From the NCBI RefSeq assembly GCF_000143535.2, contig NC_037320.1, positions 1,922,001-1,986,000 on the forward strand: a stretch of 64,000 nt of DNA, written 5' to 3'. Positions 34,085 to 45,100 of the stretch are shown here, piece by piece. The stretch comes from Botrytis cinerea B05.10. Its lineage: Eukaryota > Ascomycota > Leotiomycetes > Helotiales > Sclerotiniaceae. Every line of letters begins with the position of its first letter. Positions within the stretch are counted from its first letter, which is position 1. The notes beneath the pieces were generated by a model. The model saw nothing but the letters and a program-made list of their open reading frames with translations. It was not told where the DNA came from and ran no database searches. The translations under genes were made by a program, and so were the position numbers.

Positions 34085-35785
34085 ATGTCAAAACGCAAAG
34101 AATGCCACACTCCAAACTTTACTCCTCACTACTACAACCTTGATCTTCCGATCAGTGCAACTCAAGAAGATATAGAACAAGCACATTTTCGCCTTCTACA
34201 ATTGGTTCATCCAGATAATTTACGAGGCCCAGAGCAAACGAGGAGTGTCAAAAATGCCATTCAACTGATCAATGAGGCTTACGAGGTATTGAGTGACGAT
34301 GAGAAACGTTATCATCATCGAAATGTTTGTGAAAAGACTTTTGGTTGTCGTTTCAAATCTGATTTTCGACCACGGTTTGGACTTGATTTTTGGAATAGTC
34401 ATTGGGGTAAAAAGCATCATGAAATTGACAGCTTCGCACCTAAACCGTGGCCGTGGGATTATAACACTTTATCAACTAAATTAATGTGCCCTACTGGAGG
34501 AAAAGCTGGTCTTCAATTTTGTACCGCTACCTGGGTGAATGTGGCACATATACTTGTGGACAACCTGCTACCTTACTCTATGAGCGACAACATATGGCGT
34601 CGTGTTGAGACCTGGAGAAGTGGAATCCCTGGTAATGAAACGACCAAGGACGTAAATCTCGATTTTCAACGGGGTTGCGATAATTTTAAGATCATGGTAA
34701 AAAGTAAAGAAGCATACATACCATGGTCACAAATTCCGGCAAACACTGATTGGCCAACATTAGGCAATCGGTGTCAACTATTTTGCGGCGATATTTTAAT
34801 TGCACCTGTTAGCATTGTCTTCCTCATAAATATCCTCTTACTTTTAGTTAGTCTCCAGACTATCAAAAAGTCTGAAAGCCAACAACTGCCAGTCGTTTGG
34901 CGACCGTCGGCGATGTATAGCCCTGCATCGACTCATTCTACAATAGAGGATAGTATAGCACAATCACAACAACAGCCTGAGACTAGAGCATCGCACCGAA
35001 AAAGCCCCTTTTACCCTTCAGAGAGGGACTATTACGCAGATGAAGAATTCACACCATCGTACTCTCGGGAAAATCCGCAAAGCTACTCTGTGAAGGAAGT
35101 CTCAAGTCGGTATACAATTCCTTCAAAAAAATCGAAACCCACACGAGTTTCTAGCGTGACAACAAGACATGGCCGAGCTACAAACTCTGCCACTACCACC
35201 CCAAACACCAATCGGCACAAGGTCCCAAAAAAGCCCCGGCCTCGTTCTCCCAGTCCAAGTCCAAGTTCATCTACTTCAATATCCTCCACAACCCAACTCT
35301 CCAAGACCAACACCAAAGCAAAACAACCACCTTCCCCCGCCAACGCCTCCCAATTCTTCTCCCTAAACCCATCCGAAAAACACTACTACTATTCCAATCA
35401 CGACCTCCCCCTACGCGAACGACGCAATACCTCTACAACCTACCCACCCACCCGTCAGCGCTACGTGCATTACGAAGACGAAAAAGACTGGGCAGACGAT
35501 GAACGAACCCCACGTCTCTGCATGGCTTTAACGGCAACTGGGAAACCATGCGCTAGAAGAGTTTCAATGGCTACGCCGCTGAGCGGGAGTACGGTGGATG
35601 CGTTGGTTAGTCCGCTTTGTTTTCAGCATCGGCATGTGCGGAAATGGGTGAAGGGAGCGAGTGAGAGAGATCCGCCCTTGGAGGAGAGTGTGTCTTCGGT
35701 GGAAGTGGAGAGATTGCCTGAGGAGCAGAGGAGGAGGTCTTCGGTACGGTTTTTGGATGATGATGGTAGTGATGACGAGTATTAG
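34085..35785 (+). CDS. J-domain protein with a membrane segment and a C-terminal Cys/His motif
   Basis: Intronless, 566 residues from ATG 34085; the frame is open further upstream but has no earlier ATG. Residues 13-75 form a J-domain: PHYYNLDLPISATQEDIEQA, the catalytic HPD at 42-44, and INEAYEVLSDDEKR. A hydrophobic segment at about 236-259 (ILIAPVSIVFLINILLLLVSL) is a single membrane helix, probably preceded by a lumenal or matrix part. Residues 280-470 are disordered and Ser/Pro/Arg-rich. The C-terminal part has C479-x9-C489-x22-C512-x2-H515, which resembles a zinc-binding site. J-domain proteins stimulate Hsp70 ATPase; membrane-tethered ones recruit Hsp70 to a given membrane. The combination here is unusual. 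I know no named family with it. Confidence 0.8.
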   Translation: MSKRKECHTPNFTPHYYNLDLPISATQEDIEQAHFRLLQLVHPDNLRGPEQTRSVKNAIQLINEAYEVLSDDEKRYHHRNVCEKTFGCRFKSDFRPRFGLDFWNSHWGKKHHEIDSFAPKPWPWDYNTLSTKLMCPTGGKAGLQFCTATWVNVAHILVDNLLPYSMSDNIWRRVETWRSGIPGNETTKDVNLDFQRGCDNFKIMVKSKEAYIPWSQIPANTDWPTLGNRCQLFCGDILIAPVSIVFLINILLLLVSLQTIKKSESQQLPVVWRPSAMYSPASTHSTIEDSIAQSQQQPETRASHRKSPFYPSERDYYADEEFTPSYSRENPQSYSVKEVSSRYTIPSKKSKPTRVSSVTTRHGRATNSATTTPNTNRHKVPKKPRPRSPSPSPSSSTSISSTTQLSKTNTKAKQPPSPANASQFFSLNPSEKHYYYSNHDLPLRERRNTSTTYPPTRQRYVHYEDEKDWADDERTPRLCMALTATGKPCARRVSMATPLSGSTVDALVSPLCFQHRHVRKWVKGASERDPPLEESVSSVEVERLPEEQRRRSSVRFLDDDGSDDEY

Positions 35786-36759
35786 GCTAAGTCATCAACT
35801 CGATTTGCACTAGATGACCTTTCTATTTGAAGCTTGTGTCATAAAGTTTATTCAAAGAAAGTTTACATATGAAAGGTCAACATAGATACCACAAATAAAT
35901 ATTAAGAAAAATCAAAATCCATTACAATCTCGATCATGATCAGGAAATACAGAACTCTATATTGATCCCCAAGCCCATTTTTAACCCCCAATTCTAGAGC
36001 TTATTCTAGCAATTCCTATTCCTACCGTCTACACGCCCCGTACGACACTATCCCTTCTTACTCGCGAGCTCCTCTCTGATTTTACGGAATCTCTATTTAT
36101 GTATCTTCTATTTATTCTACTATAGTAGATAATTCCATCACAAATCACAAATCATCACTTATGCTCTCCATTTTCAAACTCACACTTCAAGCCGGACTAG
36201 ACATCGGTAGATGCACGGGACATTTGTCGTTCATAAAGAAGTTATTATTATAGACCGTCCTAGATATCTACGATAATTATTAGCCAATATCGAAATATTC
36301 GAGAATTTCTTTCATGTAATAAAACTCTCTCTCATAGTTATAAGATAAGATCATTCAGAGTTATCATTCTCATAGACTAGTTAAGTAGAACAATTTGAGG
36401 CTGCCAATTGATGTTAACTAGATGCTTAACCTAATACATGATAACTAATCAAATATCATCTAGTTAACTATTCGCAAAATTATTATTCTAATCCATAATA
36501 GAAATTAAGGAAGGGTGAGTAAGGTATCGCCCGATTGAGCTACGAGTGTATTATCTTATCCTTCAGTTTATCTCTGTTGAATATTCGCGAGTTCGAGAAC
36601 TCGAGGATCACAGCATGATATGAGTATTTGGAGGAATAATGAACATAAAAAAAGTGTCTTTGAAAAATTAACTTCGAATAAATATTTCAGACTCCTCATT
36701 ATTCATAAAATCCCATGGTATCTATCTATGAATCAATCCATCTAGTCTTCTCCAAGCCT
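35786..36759. other. AT-rich convergent intergenic region
   Basis: 974 bases between the stop codons of the J-domain gene (+) and the hexose-type transporter (-). From about 36060 to 36660 it is AT-rich with many TA-containing words and frequent short inverted pieces (attattag, gtagataa), like decayed or RIP-mutated repeats. No gene is seen. Confidence 0.5.
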
Positions 36760-38530
36760 CTAAACCCCACTTCCACCCTTCCCATCCGCAGCCTCAACAC
36801 CCCCATACTCCACCCTCTCCTCCTGCACCCCCCCAATCCCCACCCCCATCTTCCCATCCCCCACAGCCACATCCCTCACTCTATCATCCAGCAGACTATC
36901 CCCCGGCCTCGTCTTCCACGGCTTCGGCCCTCCTTTAGCAAAAAGCAATTCAATCTCCTCGAGCGTCTTGCCCGCCGTTTCCGGGTACGTAAAAAACGCC
37001 TGCACAGCCGCCGCAAAACACAAGACTCCAAAGATAATAAAAAGCTTCCAACTAATATTCTGAAACGCGCTCGGGATGAACAAACCAATCGCGAAATTGA
37101 ACAGCCAGTTTGCTATCGACGCAAGCGCCATTCCCGTGGCGCGTGTTTCGAGCGACCAGACTTCAGCAGCGTAGACCCAGGCAATGGGCGCGAGAGTTAC
37201 CGAGTAGAGAAGCACGAGAAGGTAGCAGAAGGCGATGACGGTGTAGGCTGGAGAGCCGGAGACTTGCACGCGCACGCTGAGGTTGCCGTCTAGACCGTCG
37301 GGGAGGTAGGTGCCGTAGGAGCCGAGAATGCCGCCTACGACAAACATGCAGATACCCATTCCGAGGGCGCCGTAGATCTGAAAGTTTGGGTTAGAAGATT
37401 ATTGTGTTTGTTTTGGGAGAATAGGATTGGTTAATAGGAAAGGGCGTGCTTACGAGTAAGGGTCTTCGACCAGTTTTATCAATAAAGAAGAAAGTTGCTG
37501 CAGTCCCGATGATGAAAATCGCATATTGAATTCCAGACGAAACAAGCCCGATGTTTCCCGTCAAACTAGCCATTTCGAAAATATAAACCACGTAGTATGT
37601 CATGACATTCGCACCGCTCAATTGTTGCCATGCTTGCACAGACGTACCCGCCAGTGTACGCTTCCACATTCCGTTTTTGAAGAATCGTCTCCATCCCTTC
37701 TGGCCTTCACGTTCGGCAGCAAGAATGGTGGTGATTTCCTCCCATTCTGCGATTACGAGTGGATCGTTAATATTACCGCCTGCTTGGATATCTGCCAGGA
37801 TCGCAATAGCTTCTTTTTCGCGTCCGACTTTTGCTAGCCAGCGAGGGGAGCGAGGAAGAAATGGAATACCCATCATGAGAATAACACAGGGAACAAACTG
37901 CATAGCCCACGCGGTACGGAATGATGCTGTGGGGGTAGACTTGATGAAGCTGCATCCATATCCCACGAAATACATGATGAAGATACCCCATTCAATAGAC
38001 CATTGTTGAATAACGATGATAGATCCTCGACTTTCTTTCTTGGCAATCTCGGCGAGGTATACAGGTGCTTGCGAGGAAGTGATACCTACGCAGATACCAT
38101 TGATGAAACGACCAGCAACTAACATGCCAATTCCATTACAGGAAGTTTGGAGGGCGGTGCCTAGTAACCACCAGATACAAGCGAAGAATAAAGAGTCTCG
38201 ACGACCATACTTGTTGGATACTGGTCCGGCCATAATGGCACCGATTACTGAACCACCAGCCAAAGCGGAGCCAATACCTCCTTGAACGACACCTTGAGGA
38301 TTGTTGAAGTAGTCTATATATTGGCTGGTACCGATAATGGCCGACATAGATGAAATGTCGAAACCAAACCTACACACACTTCGTTAGATCCGTTGTTCAT
38401 ATTCTGAATATTCAGCTGTGGGTTGTAGATTGTAGATTGTAGATTGTGATTTTAGCACTTACAGCATCCCACCAACGGTGGCGATAGAAGCCAGAAAGTA
38501 GACATTGTTGATCTTTGGGAGATGCACCAT
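36760..38530 (-). CDS. Sugar porter (hexose-type MFS transporter)
   Basis: Model: complement(join(36760..37377, 37454..38369, 38463..38530)), 533 residues, ATG 38530; the introns are in phases 2 and 0. Sugar-porter signatures are all present: FGFDISSMSAIIG in helix 1, NKYGRRDSLF after helix 2, GRFINGICVGITSSQAPVYLAEI, the RSPRWLAKVGREKEA loop, QQLSGANVMTYY in helix 7, DKTGRRPLL, and PETAGKTLEEIELLF at the end of helix 12. Twelve helices are expected and the protein should be in the plasma membrane, importing hexoses or related polyols with protons. The C-terminal tail is Gly-rich and acidic and has no known motif. On the plus strand, a TATA-like sequence (ttatataat, 38607-38615) and a CCCCAC word (38687-38692, GTGGGG on the coding strand) lie upstream; the latter fits the CreA/Mig1 consensus, so glucose repression is possible. 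Confidence 0.93.
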
Positions 38531-39647
38531 TTTGAGCAGTGAAGAACCAGGAAACCTTTCTTTCCTGGAGAAAGTGGAAGTCAAAAGATGAGATATTCAC
38601 TCATCTTTATATAATGATAACATCGTATGGGGCATTTACATACATCATAAGCTTTACTCAAGACTATATATGGAATTTGTGGGACTCCCCACGGAGAGAC
38701 TCCCCAAAGATGAAATATCATCTGTCATTGGTGCGCATATTACTTTCCTCGATGTCTATCCTGTATGAAGTTGAGATCTTCGGGATGGTTTTTTTTAGTG
38801 CCGTACTATGTTTCTTTAGGATGAAGGTTAATTAGAGCCCGTGCTTCCACCTATAATCCACATATTGAGTAATGTCAAATCACGATGAACTTCGGAAGCA
38901 TCGAATCACTCATAACTTCAGATCGGGCCGTTAGCCAGGCCCGATTTTCTCTGCTTGTTCATAGGAGCGGATGCATGTGATATGGCTCAATGCTGACGTA
39001 GAATTGTGCGGGCTCCAGCAAATTATTTGTTGTGGAGATGTTGGGGCAATGCTCCAGGTTTTTTTGACAGCGTGAATCTTGGTTTGGGGTCTCCAGAGAA
39101 ATTGAAGTTCAATGGGTCCACAGTATGTGGGTATATGTTTCGTGAATACCACGGCAATAACGAGCGGCATTGCCAAAAGTAGAATATCGAAACTTCACAT
39201 GTAAATGCGATCCATAATTCAGTATCTGACACAGGTTTTGAAAGGTACGGCTATCTAATGAAGGGTGACATTGCAACGCATGTCGGTAAATATCACAGGC
39301 GCATCGGCCAATAGACATATTATGTGACGTAGGTTCCGTACGATGCGTAAGCATAGTTGTGGATCCTCACGGCCAGTACCATGTCGAATCTGATGATTAC
39401 ATGTGTGAATTCCAAATTCTGTGTTGCAACAAAAAGACCAAAGGAGAAACGCAGATGAAATATTTTAATTATTCTAAATCAATTATAAAGCAACCGCTCA
39501 CTGCTGCATCTAACATGGAACTAGGCATAATTGTCGTTCACTCTGACAGAACACGTTTGACAAGGGCAGTGAAATGACTGTCCACATTGGAAAAGCGGAT
39601 ACCGAAGTGTTGTATGTTCAATAACTATCAGAATCAAGGAGACCTTC
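38531..39647. other. Promoter region of the sugar porter and 3' flank of the DHA1 transporter
   Basis: No gene is supported. It contains the TATA-like and CreA-like words named for the sugar porter, near 38607 and 38687. The remaining sequence up to 39647 should include the 3' UTR of the DHA1 transporter. Confidence 0.5.
38687..38692 (-). promoter_or_regulatory. Candidate CreA/Mig1 site
   Basis: CCCCAC on the plus strand, GTGGGG on the coding strand, fits the SYGGRG consensus. It lies about 160 bases upstream of the sugar-porter ATG and is embedded in a short direct repeat of gactcccca. A six-base match can occur by chance. Confidence 0.25.
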
Positions 39648-41323
39648 TTACTCCAAGTCTATTGAGAATCTTTTTCGTAATGAGTCGCCATAGTAATAAA
39701 AGAGTATAGGACTTGGGGCAATCGCAACACTCAAAAATGCAAAAATACTCAGTCCCCACCCAACTCCAATGTTGTCCAAAATGCTTGGCGTAATTAGAGG
39801 TACAATCCCTCCGAAAAGACTTCTAAAAAACGCTCCAGCTGCGATGGCACTTGCCGCATATTTCTCGAAACTATCGATGTAATAATTCTGTACGGTATTG
39901 AAAATAGCGACTTGTCCAATACCATAAAAGAAAGTAGCGATGAGTGTGAAGGCCCAGTGTACGTGGTACTCCACCATCCAGGCAAACGAAAATAGCGTGA
40001 TGGGAATTAAAACTGAGCCGATGTTTGCAAGAGGAAGACGAAATTCAGGTTTTGCTTCGCCCTTGTTTTTGCGTGTAAGGTGATTCCGGATATCGTCGAT
40101 TCTCGGAACTAGAAATCTTACTGCCGAAAGAAACCCGAGTCCTGGGGCAAGATATACAAGTCCTACTTGAACAGTGCTGAACCCATATCCATCGCCATAG
40201 ATTCGTGAGAATTGGGTATAAAGACTATATGTTGTGGCAAAAATAAGAGCTTGATAAGTTGACATAATCAAAACTATAGGTTGAGTGAATAGTATCTTGA
40301 GCGGTCGATGAACTGCTTGAATAGCTTTCGATGAAAACGGTCTCAAGTCTTCTCCTTCGAAATAGTATTTAACGTCTGAGCAATCTTCAAGCTCCTTCTT
40401 TCGATGAGCAAGAAGAATAGGAACGTAGGTTTCGTGCAGAAAAAAATATACACCAGCGAAAACGACGCCGCATATCATCAACAAGATCCAAAATAGCCAT
40501 GGCCATTCCAAATTTTGCAGAATAATGCCACCAATCAGAGGCCCTATTGTCGGTCCCAAAAGCGGCCCCAGGAGATACCATCCGAAAACACCTGCTCGTT
40601 CACTCGGCGGATACATGTCAGAGATAGTTCCACCTCCATTGGCAATGGAAACACCTGTGTGAAGTCAGTGGTACTCTGTCTATATAGAAATAAAGGAGGA
40701 ATTACTCCCAAAGAATCCAGCGAGGGAGCGAAATGCGATTAGTGTAGCGATATTTGGACTTAGTGCGGTTGGAATCTGGAGCAACGTAAAGATTCCAAAG
40801 CAGACCAAGTAGACCGGCTTTCGACCGAAGGTTTCAGACAGAGGAGCAAGCAAAAGACTATCATGTCAACATGTCAGTACAAAATAGATAATAGAGTTGT
40901 GATGGATGTTCTCACGGTCCAATTCCAAGCATGATAACGAAGCCGGTTTGACATGCAATTACAGCCTGAGCTGTTGTGTCCAACGATTCCGCGATCTGAT
41001 CGATGCCAGGTGCAAACATACTACTTGCAAGTGGCGATAAAACTATCTAGTATCAGCGTCATGAAGCGGAGTGTGAAATCATCAGAAACATACTGGCCAT
41101 AGTTGCAATGACAGCGATGTTCCCCAGTTTCTTCCACTTCGACCAATTTCTCGGGTTTTCATCATCGTGCTCTGAGAATTCGAGCAACTGAAACACATGT
41201 CAGTCAGCAGCTGTTGAAGTGCCAGACCGAGGGGATACTAACTTCTTTGTTGTCACCAGCTTCTTCATGTTGAATGAGTGGCGACCTCTCGTGTACCATT
41301 CCGGGCATATTCCTGGGATGCAT
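39648..41323 (-). CDS. MFS drug:H+ antiporter (DHA1 type)
   Basis: Model: complement(join(39648..40654, 40706..40857, 40916..41042, 41094..41187, 41243..41323)), five exons, 486 residues, with phases 0, 1, 2 and 1 in translation order. The ATG chosen at 41323 gives MHPRNMPGM; ATGs further upstream in frame would extend the N terminus by 9 or more residues. The tail DDENPRNWSKWKK before helix 1 is typical of DHA1 transporters. Motif A (PLSETFGRKPVYL) and motif C (LGPLLGPTIGPLIGG, helix 5) are clear and mark drug-proton antiporters with 12 helices. Likely place: plasma membrane, exporting xenobiotics, plant toxins or polyamines. The substrate cannot be told. It is divergent from REV1, 784 bases away. 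Confidence 0.9.
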
Positions 41324-42107
41324 GTTGAATTGTAGAGTTCCAATGCGCATGAAGTGACAAACGCGGCAATAAACATGTATCTTATATGAACAAATAATAA
41401 CTACGCCGATTGTTTGGTGAATCAACAGAGAGAATGATGGCGATTTCTTAGAAGCTCGATGTCAATTTTTCAATGACGTTGAGACACTACCTGTGCCCCA
41501 GTAGTTCTGGTTCCAAGGTTGAAAGGGAAAAGGGAAGTGAAGGCGGATACTCAAGCCATCAGGAATGATGTTCTTCACTTAACTTTTGAATGATTCAATC
41601 CATGATATGCCGTACTTAGCAACTTTATCATTGGCTTTCATCTACCTACCCAAGTGCCAAATCAGAATATATCTATCTATCACTTCATTCAGGATTCATT
41701 TGTTGTTTTTCTTGTCTTTGACTTCACTTCAATTGGACGTGCGGGGAATCCCTGTAACCTTAGATGGAAAGATGATTTTACAGTCACGTGATTATAATGG
41801 TTTTCGCGTTTTCACCAACTTTTGAACGCGTGGTTCGAAGAAGCTGTGGCGCGTCGCCGGTCGCTGTTGTCTTCTTCGTTCCTTGTTCGCTCACATCACC
41901 ACATCGCCTCACCGTACACCGCCGTATCATTCCATTCATTCATTTGTTCCATGCAGTTTCAAACCGTAACGAGCTGTAAATCGTGAACTATGAATAGGTA
42001 ACCCCTGTTTGATCCTCTGTCAGCTCAAATTCTCACCGTGATCAAAGATGACATTGCGAGGAAATCGTTCCTGTGGTTGACAAAAAATTGCGATTCTTGC
42101 CGTCACC
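41324..42107. promoter_or_regulatory. Divergent promoter region of the DHA1 transporter and REV1
   Basis: 784 bases between two start codons. It contains three short upstream open frames before REV1 (41951-41986, 41990-42001, 42058-42090). No further gene is supported. Confidence 0.5.
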
Positions 42108-45100
42108 ATGGGTAGCCGCCGGGATAAGAATTCGGAATCAGTGCGAAAGCGCATCGAATCGCATACTTTCCAAAGTGAAGGTGGTGAAGAGTATGAGAGT
42201 TCAAAATTTGGAGGCTTCTCAGATTATTTTCGGCGCAAAAGGATTAAATTGCAAAATTTGGATGCAGAAGTCCGCTCTACATCGACGGGAAATTCAAATA
42301 TTTTTCCCGGTATCGTGGTGCATGTTAACGGCTATACACAACCCTCCTTGCGTGATCTTCACCACCTGATAGTATCTCATGGTGGTGGTTTCATGCAATA
42401 CCTGGATGGGAAAACCGCAGTTACTCATATCATTGCATCAACTCTGACTCCCCGAAAAGCAATCGAGTTTAAGCGATACAGAATCGTGAAACCAGCTTGG
42501 ATAGTAGATAGTGTGAAGGCTGGAAAGTGTCTTCCATGGGATTCTTATCGTGTTCTAGATGAGGGAGTCGGTCAACGAATACTTGGATTTAGTGGTGGTA
42601 CAGTCGTTAATCAATCAGCAACCACACAGAGAGGCTACCGCGATCAAACAAACGCAAGTTGGTACACCAGTCAGGTCAGAAATGTCGCTGAAGATATTGA
42701 TGACGACGGTGGGCCTCAATTTCCGAGCTCACAGGTACAAAAGATTATGTCGCATAATCCAGGCGTGTCAACTCCATCACCTGCCGATCAAACAATTGAA
42801 GACATCGAGGAAGTCGACCAAATTCCGGTTTATGATCCTATAAGCTCAGGTGGAAGCTTTGAAGTTTCATCATCTTTGGAAGAAGCCTTGAAGCACGCCG
42901 CCAATGTTACTACTCCCGCTCGAAAAGCTGCATTGAAGTCTATACAGATATCAAAAGATAGTTTTCTTATGAAGAAATCTCCCTCACTTTCCCCTGATCC
43001 TCAGGTCTCACCAAGTCCAACACCTGTCACTCCTACTAAACCAAAATTCCTCACGCCTCTCAGAAGAGAAGCACATCATGTTGAAAGGTCAAATACACCT
43101 AAACACATACCCATTGAACCAACATCGTTTCTTAACCCTAAGAAGAGATCGAACGATGAAGAAATAACCAGCTCTCCCAAGAAAGCAAAGTTTGAGACGG
43201 CAGAAGAACACAATGCAATATTGTTAGCAGACCCTCACATGCGAAAGTCTACGACTGCAAACCCAGACTTTATCAAACAATACTATTCCGAATCTCGGCT
43301 ACATCATTTATCTACCTGGAAGGCAGATCTTAAATCAAAATTTCAGCAGATGGCATCCGAGAAGTCGGCATCTCAAAAACGGACAACAAAGCGGAAATCT
43401 GGCTCCCGAAGATACGTCATGCATGTAGATTTCGACAGTTTCTTTTGTGCGGTATCTCTCAAGAGCGCATCTGAATTTGTCGACAAACCTGCAGTTGTTG
43501 CTCATGGCAGTGGAACAGGGTCTGAAATTGCTAGTTGCAACTATCCAGCTCGTGAATTTGGCATCAAAAATGGAATGTGGATGAAAAGTGCGATTAAATT
43601 GTGTCCCGACATCAAGGTCTTACCTTACAATTTTCCAGCGTACGAGGACGCTAGCAAATTATTTTATGAAGCTATTTTAGATGTCGGCGGTGTAGTACAA
43701 AGTGTCAGTGTCGATGAAGCCCTCGTTGATATTACTTCTTTGTGTTTAGCCGCTGGTGGCACCGATGGAGTCGAGATCCTAGAGAATAGTATTAGGAGGG
43801 AACAAGAAAGAGCTGATGAGATTGGAAAAAATCTTCGAAAGGTTATCAAAGAGAACACAGATTGCAATGTATCTGTTGGAATTGGAGGAAACATTTTACT
43901 TGCGAAGGTTGCACTTCGGAAAGCTAAACCGGCTGGCCAGCATCAAATCAAACCAGAAGAGGTTTTAGATTTTATCGGTGGACTTGATGTAAAGAACCTT
44001 CCCGGTGTTGCCTACAGTATTGGTGGGAAGCTTGAAGAGATTGGAGTAAAATTTGTGAAAGACGTCCGACAATTATCCAAAGACCGTCTGATGACTGTTT
44101 TGGGTCCCAAAACCGGAGAAAGGATATGGGACTACTCAAGGGGTATTGACAACATGGAGGTTGGAGAGCAAGTCATACGAAAGTCTGTTTCAGCCGAGGT
44201 GAACTGGGGAATCAGGTTTACTTCACAGACTGAAGCTGAAGAATTTGTTCAAAATCTCTGCATTGAGCTACAGCGTCGATTAATCGAGCAAAGGGTCAAG
44301 GGGAAGCAATTGACTTTGAAAATCATGAGGAAATCTGCCGATGCGCCTCTTGATCCACCCAAATTCCTTGGTCATGGAAGTTGCGATACTTTCAACAAGA
44401 GCATAGTCCTTGGTGTGGCTACCAATGATGCTGTAATTATCGGGCGGGAAGCAATTTCAGTTCTCAGAAGTTACGGCTTCTCCCCTGGAGAGCTACGCGG
44501 CCTTGGTGTTCAAATTACCAAACTTGAGCCTGTGAAATTTACCAATGGTACTTTACTTGATGGCAGTCAAAGAAAAATTAGTTTTGGTCCCCCTGTGGCA
44601 TCAAAGTCAAGCAAGAAAGCTACTGAGGATCCTATTATTGATGAACCAGAAACTCCAACGAAGCAGAGAATAATTCCATACGCACAATCTACAAAAAGAC
44701 TTTCAGAAGATGGCGTCGATTTTACAGCACCAACGAAACCTAAATCTATCACGAAATCAATACATACGGAGGATCCTATTGATGAAAGCAGTCCTTTAAA
44801 AGCCCGACCAACTCCAGCTCACCCCGCGACTTTCCTTGCAAGAACAAATGCTAGTGATCAAAGTGCCAAAAAGCTCAATTTGACTGGGACTCAGTTCATT
44901 ATACCAAGTCAAATCGACCCCGAAGTCTTGAAAGAACTTCCTCTAGATATCAGGTCAAGATTAATGGCTCAAAGTAAGAGCTTGCCTGCCTCAAGAGAAC
45001 ACACTCCTAGTATGCCCGTGAAAGATACCTTGTTTGAAAGTCCAGTCAAACCCAAATTCTCTTCTTATATGCCTCCACAACTCGATCCCGAAGTATTTGA

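Noticed and set aside
31215..41323. Secondary-metabolite gene cluster (P450 plus two transporters)
   Set aside because: No polyketide synthase, peptide synthetase, terpene cyclase or pathway regulator is present, and unrelated genes lie in between.
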